In this document: positions 25,562-35,200 of the stretch, piece after piece
Position numbering within the stretch: position 1 is the stretch's first letter
How the letters are laid out: the number at the start of each line of letters is the position of its first letter
Origin: Paludibacteraceae bacterium
GTDB lineage: Bacteria; Bacteroidota; Bacteroidia; Bacteroidales; Paludibacteraceae
Assembly: GCA_017553575.1 (NCBI GenBank)
Contig: JAFZKQ010000022.1
Coordinates: forward strand, 1-46,339
Direction of reading: 5' to 3'
DNA: 46,339 nt
The notes under the pieces: generated by a model
Told to the model about the DNA's origin: nothing
What the model saw: the letters and a program-made list of their open reading frames with translations, nothing else
Databases searched by the model: none
Translations under genes and position numbers: made by a program

Positions 25562-26074
25562 ATGGACATACTACTTTTCGTCATTGCAGGAATCCTCATG
25601 GTCATCGGATTGGTCGGAAGCATCGTTCCCGGCATCCCAGGCAGTCCTTGCAGCTATGCGGGACTAATCCTACTCCATTTCACGGAGAAAGTGCAATACT
25701 CGACCGAGTTTCTCATCATCACTTTCCTCGCCTGCGTGATTGTCTTCGTCCTTGATTTCTTCGGACCGGCTTGGTGCACAAAAAAATTCGGCGGAAGCAA
25801 AAAGGGCATCTGGGGTAGTATCCTCGGCCTTTTTGTCGGAATCTTTTCGCCCATCCCCTATGGCTTCATCATCGGCCCTTTTGTCGGTGCGGTAGTGGGT
25901 GAACTCATCGAAGGGAAAGACACAGGTGACGCACTCCGATCCGGAATAGGCTCCTTCATTGGATTCCTAGTCTCCACAGGAGCGAAATTAGCCTTGGGCA
26001 TCGTCTTCCTTTGGTTCTACATCGAAGCCATCTACAAGGCCTTGGCCAACACCGAGTTGCCTCAATTATGGTAA
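25562..26074 (+). CDS. DUF456 family membrane protein
   Basis: 170 residues, mostly hydrophobic, with 4-5 membrane helices. The N-terminal GLVGSIVPGIPGSPCSYAGLILLH and the central Gly-rich GPFVGAVVGELIEGKDTGDALRSG are hallmarks of DUF456, a family of unknown function. The start ATG (25562) is in a different frame from a nearby ATG at 25551. The gene ends 41 bp before the end of the convergent MFS gene, and its terminator overlaps the MFS stop codon. Confidence 0.88.
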   Translation: MDILLFVIAGILMVIGLVGSIVPGIPGSPCSYAGLILLHFTEKVQYSTEFLIITFLACVIVFVLDFFGPAWCTKKFGGSKKGIWGSILGLFVGIFSPIPYGFIIGPFVGAVVGELIEGKDTGDALRSGIGSFIGFLVSTGAKLALGIVFLWFYIEAIYKALANTELPQLW

Positions 26075-26109
26075 GCTCTGTTCCTCTCCGACCCGAAACG
26101 AAAGTCGCA

Positions 26110-26138
26110 AACCGCTAAATCTTAGCGGTTTTTCTTTT
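26110..26138 (+). terminator. terminator of the DUF456 gene, overlapping the MFS stop codon
   Basis: AACCGCTAA-ATC-TTAGCGGTT, perfect 9-bp stem, followed by a T-rich run. Its 5' arm contains the MFS stop codon (26115-26117) and its 3' half lies inside the MFS coding sequence. Confidence 0.8.
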
Positions 26139-27281
26139 CAGGATAGCAGAGAGAAGCATCATGCCAAAGACAAGACCTAAGACATAAAGGAACGAAACAC
26201 GCATAGACGACGCATCTGCGATGAATCCAATGACAACGGGGCCAAACAAGAAGCCTGTTCCGCTGACCGTATTGACCATTGCCAACCCCATAGCGGGAGT
26301 CACATCCTTCTGTTCTCCTGCCAAACTATAAATCACCGGCACAAGACATGAGATTCCCAAGCCAGAGACCAACAAGCCCCCGATAGAGAGCCAAGGGAGA
26401 AGACTCGACACAAGTAGCGCCAATCCCAAAGCAGTAATGACACAACTACCCAACAATATGGTCGGAGCCGAGAAACGACTGCGGACTGCATCCCCAAAGA
26501 ATCGTCCCAACGCCATAAATGCCGAATAGATAGCCAATCCTGCCGGCGCCATATTCTCGGAAAATTCGATTACATGCTTCATGTAAACCGTACTCCAATC
26601 GGAGACAGCCCCTTCGACCACCCGTCCCAACAAAGCCACGAAAGCGATCAAGAGCAACAAGCCCTTAGGCAACAGGAAGCGGAATCCCCCTGAACGATAC
26701 TCCTTCGAGGGAGTCTCCTTCAAAAAGAAAGTACGGATATAATAGAAGGAACAGAGGGCCGAGACTGAAACCAACAGCAAATGCGCAAAAACAGAGACGC
26801 CCAACGACAAGAAAAGAATTCCCAAAGAGGCGCCTGCACACATGCCCACATAGAAAAAGGCATGGAACATGGCAATAATCGGACGCTTGTAGGCATGCTC
26901 CACAATGATGGAGTTGCCGTTTACAGAAATATCCGTGATGCAGACCGCCGCCCCATAGAGCATGCAGAAGAGATACAACACCACAATATTGGGCATGACA
27001 GCCAAGAAGGGCAACATGGCGAGATAGACATACCCCATGCCCGACAATTTCTTACATCCATACCTTCCCTGCAAATAGCCACAGAAAGGAGTCGTCAGAG
27101 CCGATCCAATAGACATGAACAACATGGTAAGACTGAGTTGCACCATCGACATGTGGTAAATATCAATTATGCCCGGATGACGGGACAACATCGACGAAAA
27201 GACAAACCCCATCAAAAAATATTGAGCCAACAGAGCTCTGCGCGCATTATGCTTGGTGCGCACGACCGTAATCGTTTCCAT
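26115..27281 (-). CDS. MFS transporter, YbjJ/FucP-like
   Basis: 388 residues with ~12 membrane helices. Loop 2-3 carries the MFS signature G-x-x-x-x-R-x-G (GYLQGRYGCKKLSG), and the pattern of the second half (GRFFGDAVRSRFS) mirrors it. The closest known group is the small bacterial MFS carriers such as YbjJ and FucP, which move sugars or unknown solutes; no substrate can be named. The gene is convergent with DUF456 and lies alone. No exact TAnnTTTG box is visible upstream of 27281. Confidence 0.85.
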   Translation of the reverse strand: METITVVRTKHNARRALLAQYFLMGFVFSSMLSRHPGIIDIYHMSMVQLSLTMLFMSIGSALTTPFCGYLQGRYGCKKLSGMGYVYLAMLPFLAVMPNIVVLYLFCMLYGAAVCITDISVNGNSIIVEHAYKRPIIAMFHAFFYVGMCAGASLGILFLSLGVSVFAHLLLVSVSALCSFYYIRTFFLKETPSKEYRSGGFRFLLPKGLLLLIAFVALLGRVVEGAVSDWSTVYMKHVIEFSENMAPAGLAIYSAFMALGRFFGDAVRSRFSAPTILLGSCVITALGLALLVSSLLPWLSIGGLLVSGLGISCLVPVIYSLAGEQKDVTPAMGLAMVNTVSGTGFLFGPVVIGFIADASSMRVSFLYVLGLVFGMMLLSAILKRKTAKI

Positions 27282-27414
27282 TCAATTTATACTTTAAATC
27301 TCTTTCCCTTTCGGAATACCATAAATCAATAACAGGCACAAACAATACGAAGCTGTTTAATTAGACCATTGACCCCAGCATGAAAGCCGGAGCGATTAAA
27401 CCAGGAAAACAGAA

Positions 27415-27438
27415 GGTGGGAAGCCTTGACCTCCCACC
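27415..27438 (-). terminator. hairpin after the cyclophilin gene
   Basis: Stem GGTGGGA/TCCCACC (27415-27421 with 27432-27438), 14 bp past the cyclophilin stop codon on the minus strand. No U tract. Confidence 0.55.
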
Positions 27439-27452
27439 CTAGTATCTTAGAA

Positions 27453-28274
27453 TTATTCCAACACTTCAATCTTCATCTTGATATCTTTCTCAGGACGGTC
27501 ACCCGGCATCGTCTTAACTCCCGCAATCTTGTCGATTACCTCCAAGCCTTCGATTACCTCGCCGAACACCGTATAATCATTGTCCAAGAAAGCCGTTCCA
27601 CCGATAGTCTTATAATCCTCACGCATTTCAGGAGTCAACCTTGGCAACTTGTCTTCGGTGAACTCCGATTTAATCTGTGCGTCAATCTCATTTTGAAGAT
27701 TTTGGAGACCCACAGAATCCTTTGCCATACGGAGTCTTTTTATCTCTGGAGTCTTCTCCCTTACGATCTCATAGAAACGAGCATCCTGCACCTTACGTTG
27801 CATCTGCATTTCCCAACGGTCCAACTCGGCGTCAGACATCCGCTTACCTTGCACAATGTAGAATTGGCAACCGGAAGAACGCTTCTGAGGGTTCACCTGA
27901 TCACCCTGACGAGCGGCAGCCAAAGCTCCTTTCTTATGATAATACTTCGGGAAGACGAACTCTGCCGGAATCGTGTAGCCCACATCGCCCGCGCCCAAAC
28001 GCTTGGAAGCTGGAGCATTCTTCGACTCGGGGTCGCCACCCTGAATCATGAAATTTTCAATCACACGATGAAAGAGCAAATCATTGTAAAAGCCCTCTTT
28101 CACCAATTTCAAAAAGTTGTCCCTATGCAAAGGAGTATCGTTATACAACTTGATTTTCATTGTTCCGAACTCAGTGGTCAAAACAACCACTTTCTCTGAC
28201 TCGGAAGTTTGCGCACTTGCCGCCATAAATGACATGGTTAAAAATATTGATACAAATAACTTTAATATACGCAT
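27453..28274 (-). CDS. periplasmic cyclophilin-type peptidyl-prolyl isomerase
   Basis: 273 residues from the ATG at 28274. Residues 1-22 are a signal peptide (MRILKLFVSIFLTMSFMAASA), so the protein works in the periplasm as a prolyl isomerase or chaperone. The cyclophilin core starts VVVLTTEFGTMKIKLYNDT and has FHRVIENFMIQGGDP, the segment containing the active-site Arg, then SSGCQFYIVQG. About 85 charged, helical residues (from RMSDAELD to MREDYKTIGG) are inserted between that strand and the final LDNDYTVFGEVIEG strand. Bacteroidetes enzymes of this type commonly carry such an insert. The in-frame start at 28298 adds eight residues before the signal and is not favoured. Confidence 0.92.
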   Translation of the reverse strand: MRILKLFVSIFLTMSFMAASAQTSESEKVVVLTTEFGTMKIKLYNDTPLHRDNFLKLVKEGFYNDLLFHRVIENFMIQGGDPESKNAPASKRLGAGDVGYTIPAEFVFPKYYHKKGALAAARQGDQVNPQKRSSGCQFYIVQGKRMSDAELDRWEMQMQRKVQDARFYEIVREKTPEIKRLRMAKDSVGLQNLQNEIDAQIKSEFTEDKLPRLTPEMREDYKTIGGTAFLDNDYTVFGEVIEGLEVIDKIAGVKTMPGDRPEKDIKMKIEVLE

Positions 28275-28355
28275 AACACTGTTTTTTAATGAGTTCATAA
28301 ATGGTGTCCTCGGGACAATCTACGACAGACCGAAATCCACCCCATCTTTAGCCTC

Positions 28356-28363
28356 CAAATATA
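28356..28363 (-). promoter_or_regulatory. -7 box for the cyclophilin gene
   Basis: TATATTTG on the minus strand, about 80 bp before the ATG at 28274. Confidence 0.5.
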
Positions 28364-28447
28364 ATAAATACAACCCTAATATGGAATTGTTGATTATTTT
28401 TCGATGACAAAATTAGGAAGAATGTTTTTCAGTACAAATTTTTTATA

Positions 28448-28455
28448 TAATTTTG
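28448..28455 (+). promoter_or_regulatory. -7 box for rpmE2
   Basis: TAATTTTG, exact consensus, with a T-rich -33 (TTTT at 28425-28428) 19 bp upstream. Leader about 60 nt. Confidence 0.6.
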
Positions 28456-28522
28456 CGTCGAATTACACAGAAGGTTACCAAAAACAACAAAGTAAAAAGA
28501 AAATAACATAACATAGATTGAA

Positions 28523-28774
28523 ATGAAGAAAGACATTCATCCAGAAAATTACCGTCCTGTAGCATTCAAGGACCTTTCAAATGGCGATGTGTTCATCACG
28601 CGTTCTACGGTTAACACAAAGGACACTATCGAAATCGAAGGAGAGACTTTGCCTTTGGTAAAGCTTGAAATTTCCAGCTCATCTCACCCATTCTTCACAG
28701 GTAAGGCTAAGATGGTGGATACTGCTGGTCGTGTTGATAAGTTCCTCAGCCGCTACGGTAACAGAAAGAAATAA
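28523..28774 (+). CDS. rpmE2: 50S ribosomal protein L31 type B
   Basis: 83 residues, the usual length. [17 protein letters not shown] and [20 protein letters not shown] are the L31 signatures. The zinc-binding CxxC pair of type A L31 is absent, so this is the zinc-independent type B form. It is monocistronic, with a TAATTTTG promoter and a strong terminator at 28794-28825. Confidence 0.96.
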   Translation: MKKDIHPENYRPVAFKDLSNGDVFITRSTVNTKDTIEIEGETLPLVKLEISSSSHPFFTGKAKMVDTAGRVDKFLSRYGNRKK

Positions 28775-28793
28775 TCCATTCCACGGATTTCAA

Positions 28794-28825
28794 AAAGGGC
28801 GTTCCTTCGGGGATGCCCTTTTTTT
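28794..28825 (+). terminator. intrinsic terminator of rpmE2
   Basis: Stem AAAGGGC...GCCCTTT (28794-28800 with 28815-28821), extended inside by TTCC/GGA pairing, then a T run to 28825. Confidence 0.85.
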
Positions 28826-28837
28826 GTTATCACAAAA

Positions 28838-28879
28838 CAGGGGTTGACACCCCTGCCTAAGATATGAGCCCATTGGGCT
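28838..28879. repeat. double palindrome, dispersed repeat family member
   Basis: CAGGGGT-TGAC-ACCCCTG (28838-28855), then AGCCC-ATT-GGGCT (28867-28879). The GGGGT...ACCCC core and the two-hairpin layout resemble the elements next to nth. Confidence 0.5.
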
Positions 28880-28952
28880 AACGACGTGCGATATATAGTT
28901 TAACTTAAAATCACTTGCGAAACTTGAATTAAGGAATATAAAGCCCTTTATG

Positions 28953-29579
28953 TTAAAAGCCAGAAAGATATCTGCTAAGCAATGAATCATAGTCTTCATG
29001 CCATGGTTCAACAATGCGTTCAATAGTATTATAGTCATAAACAGCCTCTATCTCATTTTTGTTCGCAACATTCATACACACTTTCCATTCCGCACATGGA
29101 CACACCCCATCATGTGTTATAAAGAACACACGTTTTTCCCTCCCTGTCTTTTTTAAATAGCGCTCATCGGGGTCAATATAGCACATATGCCCCGCCAATA
29201 TGCAGCAGGCTTTAACTCGATACTGCAAACTATCCTCATAGTAACCGTAATACAAATAATGATGGGAATCAATCTCAAGATTGTACGTTGCAATGTCAGA
29301 ACCTCTATCCGTTTCTTTATCCAAAAGCAATAGTCCGATAGGATTATTCATAAAATAAAGGTCAAGTGGCACATCACCCTCAAATTGTTCTTCTACAACC
29401 GATTCGATATTCTTCTTTAGGTCTTGGTCGACAAAATCATATTCGTCGAGCTTAAAACTTATAAAATGTCCCTCACAAGCAGACAATGCCACACCGAGCA
29501 ACACCAGAAGAACCCAATGGAAGGATATGAGGCTCCCCGCATTATTTATACTCAATCGATTTTCATTTTTAAGCAACAT
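28953..29579 (-). CDS. putative lipoprotein, unknown
   Basis: 208 residues. A hydrophobic segment ends in VALSAC, a lipobox with the cysteine at residue 35, after an unusually long polar N-terminus; a later in-frame start would be needed for a typical signal, but no closer ATG fits. The mature part is acidic, with an N-terminal alpha/beta region (LDLYFMNNPIGLLLLDKETD) and a Cys-rich segment CCILAGHMC and VCPCAEWKVC that may hold disulfides or metal. I do not recognise the family. No TAnnTTTG box is clear upstream. The region between it and rpmE2 holds only the double palindrome. Confidence 0.65.
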   Translation of the reverse strand: MLLKNENRLSINNAGSLISFHWVLLVLLGVALSACEGHFISFKLDEYDFVDQDLKKNIESVVEEQFEGDVPLDLYFMNNPIGLLLLDKETDRGSDIATYNLEIDSHHYLYYGYYEDSLQYRVKACCILAGHMCYIDPDERYLKKTGREKRVFFITHDGVCPCAEWKVCMNVANKNEIEAVYDYNTIERIVEPWHEDYDSLLSRYLSGF

Positions 29580-29775
29580 AAATTCCTTCGATTATAATAA
29601 TGATATAAATACTCGTTCTGTTTATCAGCAACTAAGATAATACTTATCGGATACTTTTCAAAAATTTTCTCTCGATTCCCCTTTGTGGAACATTTATGAT
29701 TTGAGGATGATTAGAATCAAGAGTCGTCAAGGAAGAAAACCGCCCATCAACCCACAGAAAAAGAAGCCACCTGAG

Positions 29776-31125
29776 CTACTCTGCAAACTGCCAACTCAAC
29801 TTTTTCTTAAAAACGATATAATGTGCCGACAGAACCATCACACCTGTCAAAATCCAAGATATAGGATAAACGACCATAAGCGTCTGGAACCCAGGATGTG
29901 AAGGGCAATAGAGGAAGACCCAGCAAAGACGAAGCACGCACGTACCGAAAATAGTCAGCAGAGCAGGCAGCAAGGAATAGCCCACCCCACGCAAAGAGGC
30001 CGACGCGATCTCATAACTACAAGCGATCCACTGCCACAACAAGACCGTTTCCAGCCGGACAAAGGCAAACTCAAAAATCTCCGCATCCGAAGAGAAGAGA
30101 CCGATAGCCCACCGCTCCTGCCAAACGAAAAGCAGGTTCAACAAGCCACAACCCACTACGCTCATCCACAAGGCATGGCGAAAGACAACACGACAACGCA
30201 CCCCATTTTTCGCCCCATAGTTCTGTCCCGTGAAAGTGGTCGCCGCGCTACCGAAAGCCGCAATCACAAAATAGCAGTAATGCTCATAGTTGAGCGCCGC
30301 CGCCGAGCCTGCCACGGCCAAAGCACCATATCCATTGATGGCCGTCTGGATGAAGACATTCGCAAAGGAAAAGACCATGCTCTGCACCCCGGCAGGCACT
30401 CCAATACTAAGCATCTGGGCCAACTCCTTCCGAGAGAACCCCACAGCCGACCACTGCAACCAAAACGGTTCCGCCTCCTTTTGAAGAAGTCGCAAGACCA
30501 AGGCAGCCGCCACCGCATTTCCCACAACCGTACCGACAGCCACACCCAAGACATCCAAATGGAAGACGACCACCAAGATTAAATTCACAACCACGTTCAC
30601 GACGCCACCAGCCGCCAAGCAATAGAGCGGACGACGCGTATCGCCCACACTCCTGAAGATGGAAGAGGTGAAATTGAAGAGCATGACAAAGGGCATTCCC
30701 AAGAAATAGACCCGAAGATAAAGGACGGACAATTCAATGACATCCGAAGGCGTATCCATCGCCTCCAAAATGGTCCGGGCAGTAATCAACCCGAACAGCA
30801 ACAAAAAGAGTCCACTGACCAAGGAGACCGCAATGGAAGTGGAGACCGCCCGCTTGATGCCCTCCTCATCACGCTTACCGACAAAACGGGAAATGACCAC
30901 ATTCGCTCCGATGGAGATGCCGACAAAAAGGTTAATCATCAAATTGATCAACGAGCCATTGCTTCCCACAGCCGCCAAAGCCTGCGGCGAGGAGAACCTA
31001 CCCACCACAGCCACATCCACCGAATTGAACAACTGCTGCAAGATGCTGCTCGCCGCTATCGGTAACGCGAACATCAAAATCTTACCCAACAAAGGGCCAT
31101 TCAACATATCTACCTGACGTTTCAT
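29776..31125 (-). CDS. MATE family efflux transporter
   Basis: 449 residues with 12 membrane helices, exporting organic cations or drugs against a Na+ or H+ gradient. The opening MLNGPLLGKILMFALPIAASSILQQLFNSVD and the matching start of the second half (MLSIGVPAGVQSMVFSFANV) are MATE hallmarks. The frame is open to 31191, but the -7 box at 31168-31175 lies downstream of that codon, so the ATG at 31125, preceded by AGGAAG, is the start. Divergent from nadK. Confidence 0.92.
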   Translation of the reverse strand: MKRQVDMLNGPLLGKILMFALPIAASSILQQLFNSVDVAVVGRFSSPQALAAVGSNGSLINLMINLFVGISIGANVVISRFVGKRDEEGIKRAVSTSIAVSLVSGLFLLLFGLITARTILEAMDTPSDVIELSVLYLRVYFLGMPFVMLFNFTSSIFRSVGDTRRPLYCLAAGGVVNVVVNLILVVVFHLDVLGVAVGTVVGNAVAAALVLRLLQKEAEPFWLQWSAVGFSRKELAQMLSIGVPAGVQSMVFSFANVFIQTAINGYGALAVAGSAAALNYEHYCYFVIAAFGSAATTFTGQNYGAKNGVRCRVVFRHALWMSVVGCGLLNLLFVWQERWAIGLFSSDAEIFEFAFVRLETVLLWQWIACSYEIASASLRGVGYSLLPALLTIFGTCVLRLCWVFLYCPSHPGFQTLMVVYPISWILTGVMVLSAHYIVFKKKLSWQFAE

Positions 31126-31167
31126 CTTCCTATCCTTAATAAGGGTACCCCCTATCGTAAAATTCGA

Positions 31168-31175
31168 CAAAGGTA
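31168..31175 (-). promoter_or_regulatory. -7 box for the MATE gene
   Basis: TACCTTTG on the minus strand; ATTG about 21 bp upstream could be the -33. It fixes the start codon at 31125. Confidence 0.55.
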
Positions 31176-31239
31176 GTGCTTTTATCCTCAAATACTCAAT
31201 TCAAAAATCAGCAATGCTACAATCTTCACCTTTTTTCAC

Positions 31240-31247
31240 TACCTTTG
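31240..31247 (+). promoter_or_regulatory. -7 box for nadK
   Basis: TACCTTTG on the plus strand, 20 bp before the ATG at 31268. Confidence 0.55.
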
Positions 31248-31267
31248 CAAAAATTTCGATACGCATT

Positions 31268-32155
31268 ATGAAAGTCATCATCTTCGGAAACAAATTCAGG
31301 AAAGACATTGCCAACTACACAATGCGCCTCATCTATGCCCTCCAAGAGAGCGGGTTCAAGGATATCATCATCGAAAAGGATTTTGCCAAATATATGTCAG
31401 ACTCCGGCTTCGACACGTCATTTGCCTCAAAGAAGATTGAGGAAGGTGAGGACTTCACGGCCGACATTGCCTTCAGCGTCGGAGGCGACGGAACATTCAT
31501 CCGCAGCTCCGCAAAAATAGGGAAGAAAGAGATTCCCATCTTAGGAATCAATGCCGGAAGGTTGGGTTTCTTGGCAGACGTTCATGGGGAAGACATCGAG
31601 ACCGCCGTAGCCGAAATTGCCAAACATCAATACACGATCGAAGATAGAACGCTCCTTCGTCTCCATACGAAAGAGAAAGCCTACACCGACTTCAACTATG
31701 CGCTCAACGAAATTGCCGTGCTGAAACAGGACTCTTCGTCCATGATTACGATACACGCATGGGTCAATGGAAAATTTCTCAACTCCTACCAAGCCGACGG
31801 TCTGTTGGTGGCCACATCAACGGGATCCACAGCCTACTCGCTCAGCGTGGGAGGTCCCATCATCGTTCCGCAATCCAACAGCCTCATCATTACGCCTGTC
31901 GCTCCTCATAGTTTGAACGTCCGCCCGCTCATCATCCCAGACGATTGGGAGATCGAGCTACAAGTAGAGAGCCGCAACAAGCACTTCCTCATCGCCCTCG
32001 ACGGACGAAACAACGTCTTCGACCACAAGACAAAACTAACCATCAAAAAGGCTTCGTTCAACGTAAAGGCCATCAAAAGAGAAAACAACGACTTCTTCAA
32101 CACACTTCGCAGCAAACTCATGTGGGGGTCGGACAATCGAAGATATACTATATAA
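31268..32155 (+). CDS. nadK: NAD kinase
   Basis: 295 residues. Phosphorylates NAD+ to NADP+, the only route to NADP. The GGDGT motif is at residues 72-76, followed by the NEIAVLK region and the DGLLVATSTGSTAYSLSVGGP segment that binds NAD, all diagnostic of NadK. The ATG at 31268 (MKVIIFGNKF) is used, since the open frame from 31214 lies above the -7 box at 31240-31247. Convergent with sbcC, with two hairpins between them. Confidence 0.96.
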   Translation: MKVIIFGNKFRKDIANYTMRLIYALQESGFKDIIIEKDFAKYMSDSGFDTSFASKKIEEGEDFTADIAFSVGGDGTFIRSSAKIGKKEIPILGINAGRLGFLADVHGEDIETAVAEIAKHQYTIEDRTLLRLHTKEKAYTDFNYALNEIAVLKQDSSSMITIHAWVNGKFLNSYQADGLLVATSTGSTAYSLSVGGPIIVPQSNSLIITPVAPHSLNVRPLIIPDDWEIELQVESRNKHFLIALDGRNNVFDHKTKLTIKKASFNVKAIKRENNDFFNTLRSKLMWGSDNRRYTI

Positions 32156-32183
32156 TAGAAGAAATTTAGGGATTAAGGAGATC

Positions 32184-32228
32184 TTGGGACTTTTCCCAAA
32201 TGATATTGGATGCGCATAAGGCGCATCC
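32184..32228. terminator. two hairpins between nadK and sbcC
   Basis: TTGGGA...TCCCAA (32184-32199) and GGATGCGC-ATAAG-GCGCATCC (32208-32228). The second has a perfect 8-bp stem. No U tract follows on either strand. Confidence 0.45.
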
Positions 32229-32283
32229 TCTAAACTCCAATCTACCATTTAATGATTTCGGAACAGAAAGAGGACAATCTTCC

Positions 32284-35200
32284 TCACTCCATACAAACCA
32301 CCTTCACCCGACTCGGCACGGATGTATTACCGCCCTCCACGACAATCTGAGTAGCGATACGCTCACGAAGGCGCTCCACATGGCTGATGATTCCGACACG
32401 TTTTCCCGTCGTCTGGTGCAGTTTTTCCAAACAATCCATCACATTGGCAAGATAATCTTCACTCAAGGTTCCGAATCCTTCATCGATAAATATCGTATCC
32501 GAAGCGCAACGGGAAGTGTCGGCCATATCCGCCAAACCAAGAGCCAAGGCAAGGGAAACCATAAATTGTTGTCCGCCCGAGAGACTGGAACTCGACAAAT
32601 TGCGGTTGCTCCGATAATCCTTCACCTCTATGACAAATCCCTCTTGCTTAGCCAACTCAAAATTGTCGTCAAAACTCCGCAAATAACGGTTGGCGTTCTG
32701 CAACAAGTTGTCGAAGACCAACCGAAGGGCCAAACGCTTGAACTTACTACCGGTGCTATCACCCAACTTTTCGTTCAGGCGGAACCAACGCTCTTCCTCC
32801 TTCGAAACATCCTCCATCTTTAGGCTTAACTTACCCACATGCTTTCGGGTCTCCTCATCACTTTCCAACTCTCGCGTAATACTTCCAATCATCTGGTTGC
32901 AAGATGAGAGTTCCTCCTGCAAAAGGGCGGATTGATTTCGGAAATCGACTTCCTGCCAATCTTTTTCCTGCTCCGAGAAGAGCGGGGAATGCGAGTCCAT
33001 TTCAAGGATTCCGTTTTTCAAAGAGTTACACTCTCCGCAAATGGTAGCATACTCGTTTTCCGTCTTCTCATGCTCTGCGACCAACTTCGAAATCGACTCG
33101 GAAGTATAGTTAGCCGACAAAAAGGAGAGACGCTCCTCGTCCAAATCCACATGCTCCGCAAAAAAGGCATCCAGATGTTGCGACATCTCGCTGATGTTCC
33201 GCTCCAAGCCAACCATTTCCTGCTTCCACTCCGAGATTCCGCTCTGCAAAAGAGCCGAAGCCTTGGGAAGGTTCGCCATCGGTTGAGGCTCCACTGTCGG
33301 AACCGTCCATGACGTTTTCTCTACGATCGCCCGCATCGTGGATTCCAGGAATTCCAAGTCCCTTTGGCTCACTTCGATTTTCGTCGCAAGCATTTTTTGA
33401 TTTTCCTTCCAATCCTCATATTTTTTCGAGAGCTCCTGCACCTGCACCACAAGCGAAGGAGCATCAGCCTCATATCGCTTGCGCCAATCCGCAATGGCCA
33501 TCATACCCTCCAACTGAACCAACACCGAACGTTCTTCCTCCTCCTCACGGGTACATAACTCCTTATTATTCTTAATCTCGTTCTGCAAGTCATCCCGCTT
33601 CTTCTTCACCACATCGCAGACCTTCTTTTGTTCTTCCGTAATAAGATGCTGCTCATCCTTCGCCTTTTGTGCCTCGGCTCTCTTGGCCTGAATTCTATTC
33701 AGTTCGAGGACACGTTCTTTCAGAGCCACCGCCGTCGCTCCCATTTTCTCCATTTCATCGGACAAATCAGCCAAGGAAGAGAAGGTTTTTTCCTCACAAA
33801 CCATCTTCAACTCCGCATAAGAAGCCACTACGGACGACTTCAACCCTTCAAAATCCAGTTGAGCAGATTTCACCGTTTGAGACTTCACCTCGCACTCGCG
33901 TTTATACTTCACGATCAACTGTTTGGAGGCTTCCAACAAGGAGGCGATTCTTCGTTGCTCCGCTTCACACCGCTTCCGAGCCTCTTCCGGTTCGGCCAAG
34001 ACCGAGAGAAAATGCTCGTCAGAAAAGACCGAATGAACCACCTGACCACAAACAGGACAAGGTTCGCCCTGCCGCAAACTACGCCGCAACTCCTTTGCCA
34101 TGTCATTGACCGCCCTTGCCGCCGCCTTATAGGCTAAATCCGCCTGCTCGAAGTCAACATCCGCCTGCTTCTTCGCCGTTTCCAAAGCAAGTTCCTTCTG
34201 TTCTTCCTTCGCAAGTTCCTGTCGGATAGACTCTTCCTCCTTTTGTAGAGAGAGCCAAAGAGCCAGTTTATCCTTCAAGGTGGACAAACGATTCGACAAA
34301 TCAGAGATGGATGTATGCCGTGCTAACAAATCGCCGTTCGGGTCCATGGAAAGAAGCTCACGACCAGCCTCATCAACCCGCTGCTGCAAGGCCTCCTCTT
34401 GGGCCTTCATCTCCACAAACTTTTTTTCGGAAGATTCCACCTCTGCAAGCGAATTTGTAAGCAAAGACTCTGTCTCCTTCAATTTTGCCCGACAATCTTG
34501 GGCTTTCTTTCTCGTCCGCTGGGCTTGGTCCAACTTCTCGACAATCGTCTCCGACTGGTCGAACATACGCCGTTCTGCGTCCGAGCAGTTGGCCATAGCC
34601 TCCGAAATCTCCTTGAGGCACCTATTATTCTCTTCCAACGAACACTGCTCCCCCTTTATGCCCCGGCACATAAGCTGAAAACGAGACAAAAAAGAGGCTT
34701 CCTTCTCCTTCGCCAAAACCAACGCATTGGATTTGTCCTTCCGCTGATTCATCCAAGCTATCGCCTGCGACGATTCACCCCACTGCTTGATGACTAAAGA
34801 TTGATTCCGATAGAGTTCGCCCTCTATCCCAGCCAGCAACGTTTTCCGTTTCTCCTCATTCATTTGGAAAGATTGAGACATATCCGCTTTCCGCTTCTTC
34901 CACTCGGCCTTCGCGTCGATCTCCGCTTTCAGCTTTGTCTTCTCCGTCACCTGCCTTCTTGTTGTATTCAACAAGGAGTTCCGTTGTTCTATCTCTTCTG
35001 AAGTCAGCAACTTATGCGACTCCATCTCCTTTTGGAGATCCCGCTTTTCTTGCTCCTTCTCCTTATGAACCTCAAAAATCTTCTTTCCTATCCGCTCGTA
35101 GATATCATCTCCGAAAAGACCTTGCAAGATATTCGCCTTATCAATTGCCTTACTCTTCAGGAATTGGGCAAAGTCTCCCTGAGCCAGCATCGTCGTCTTC

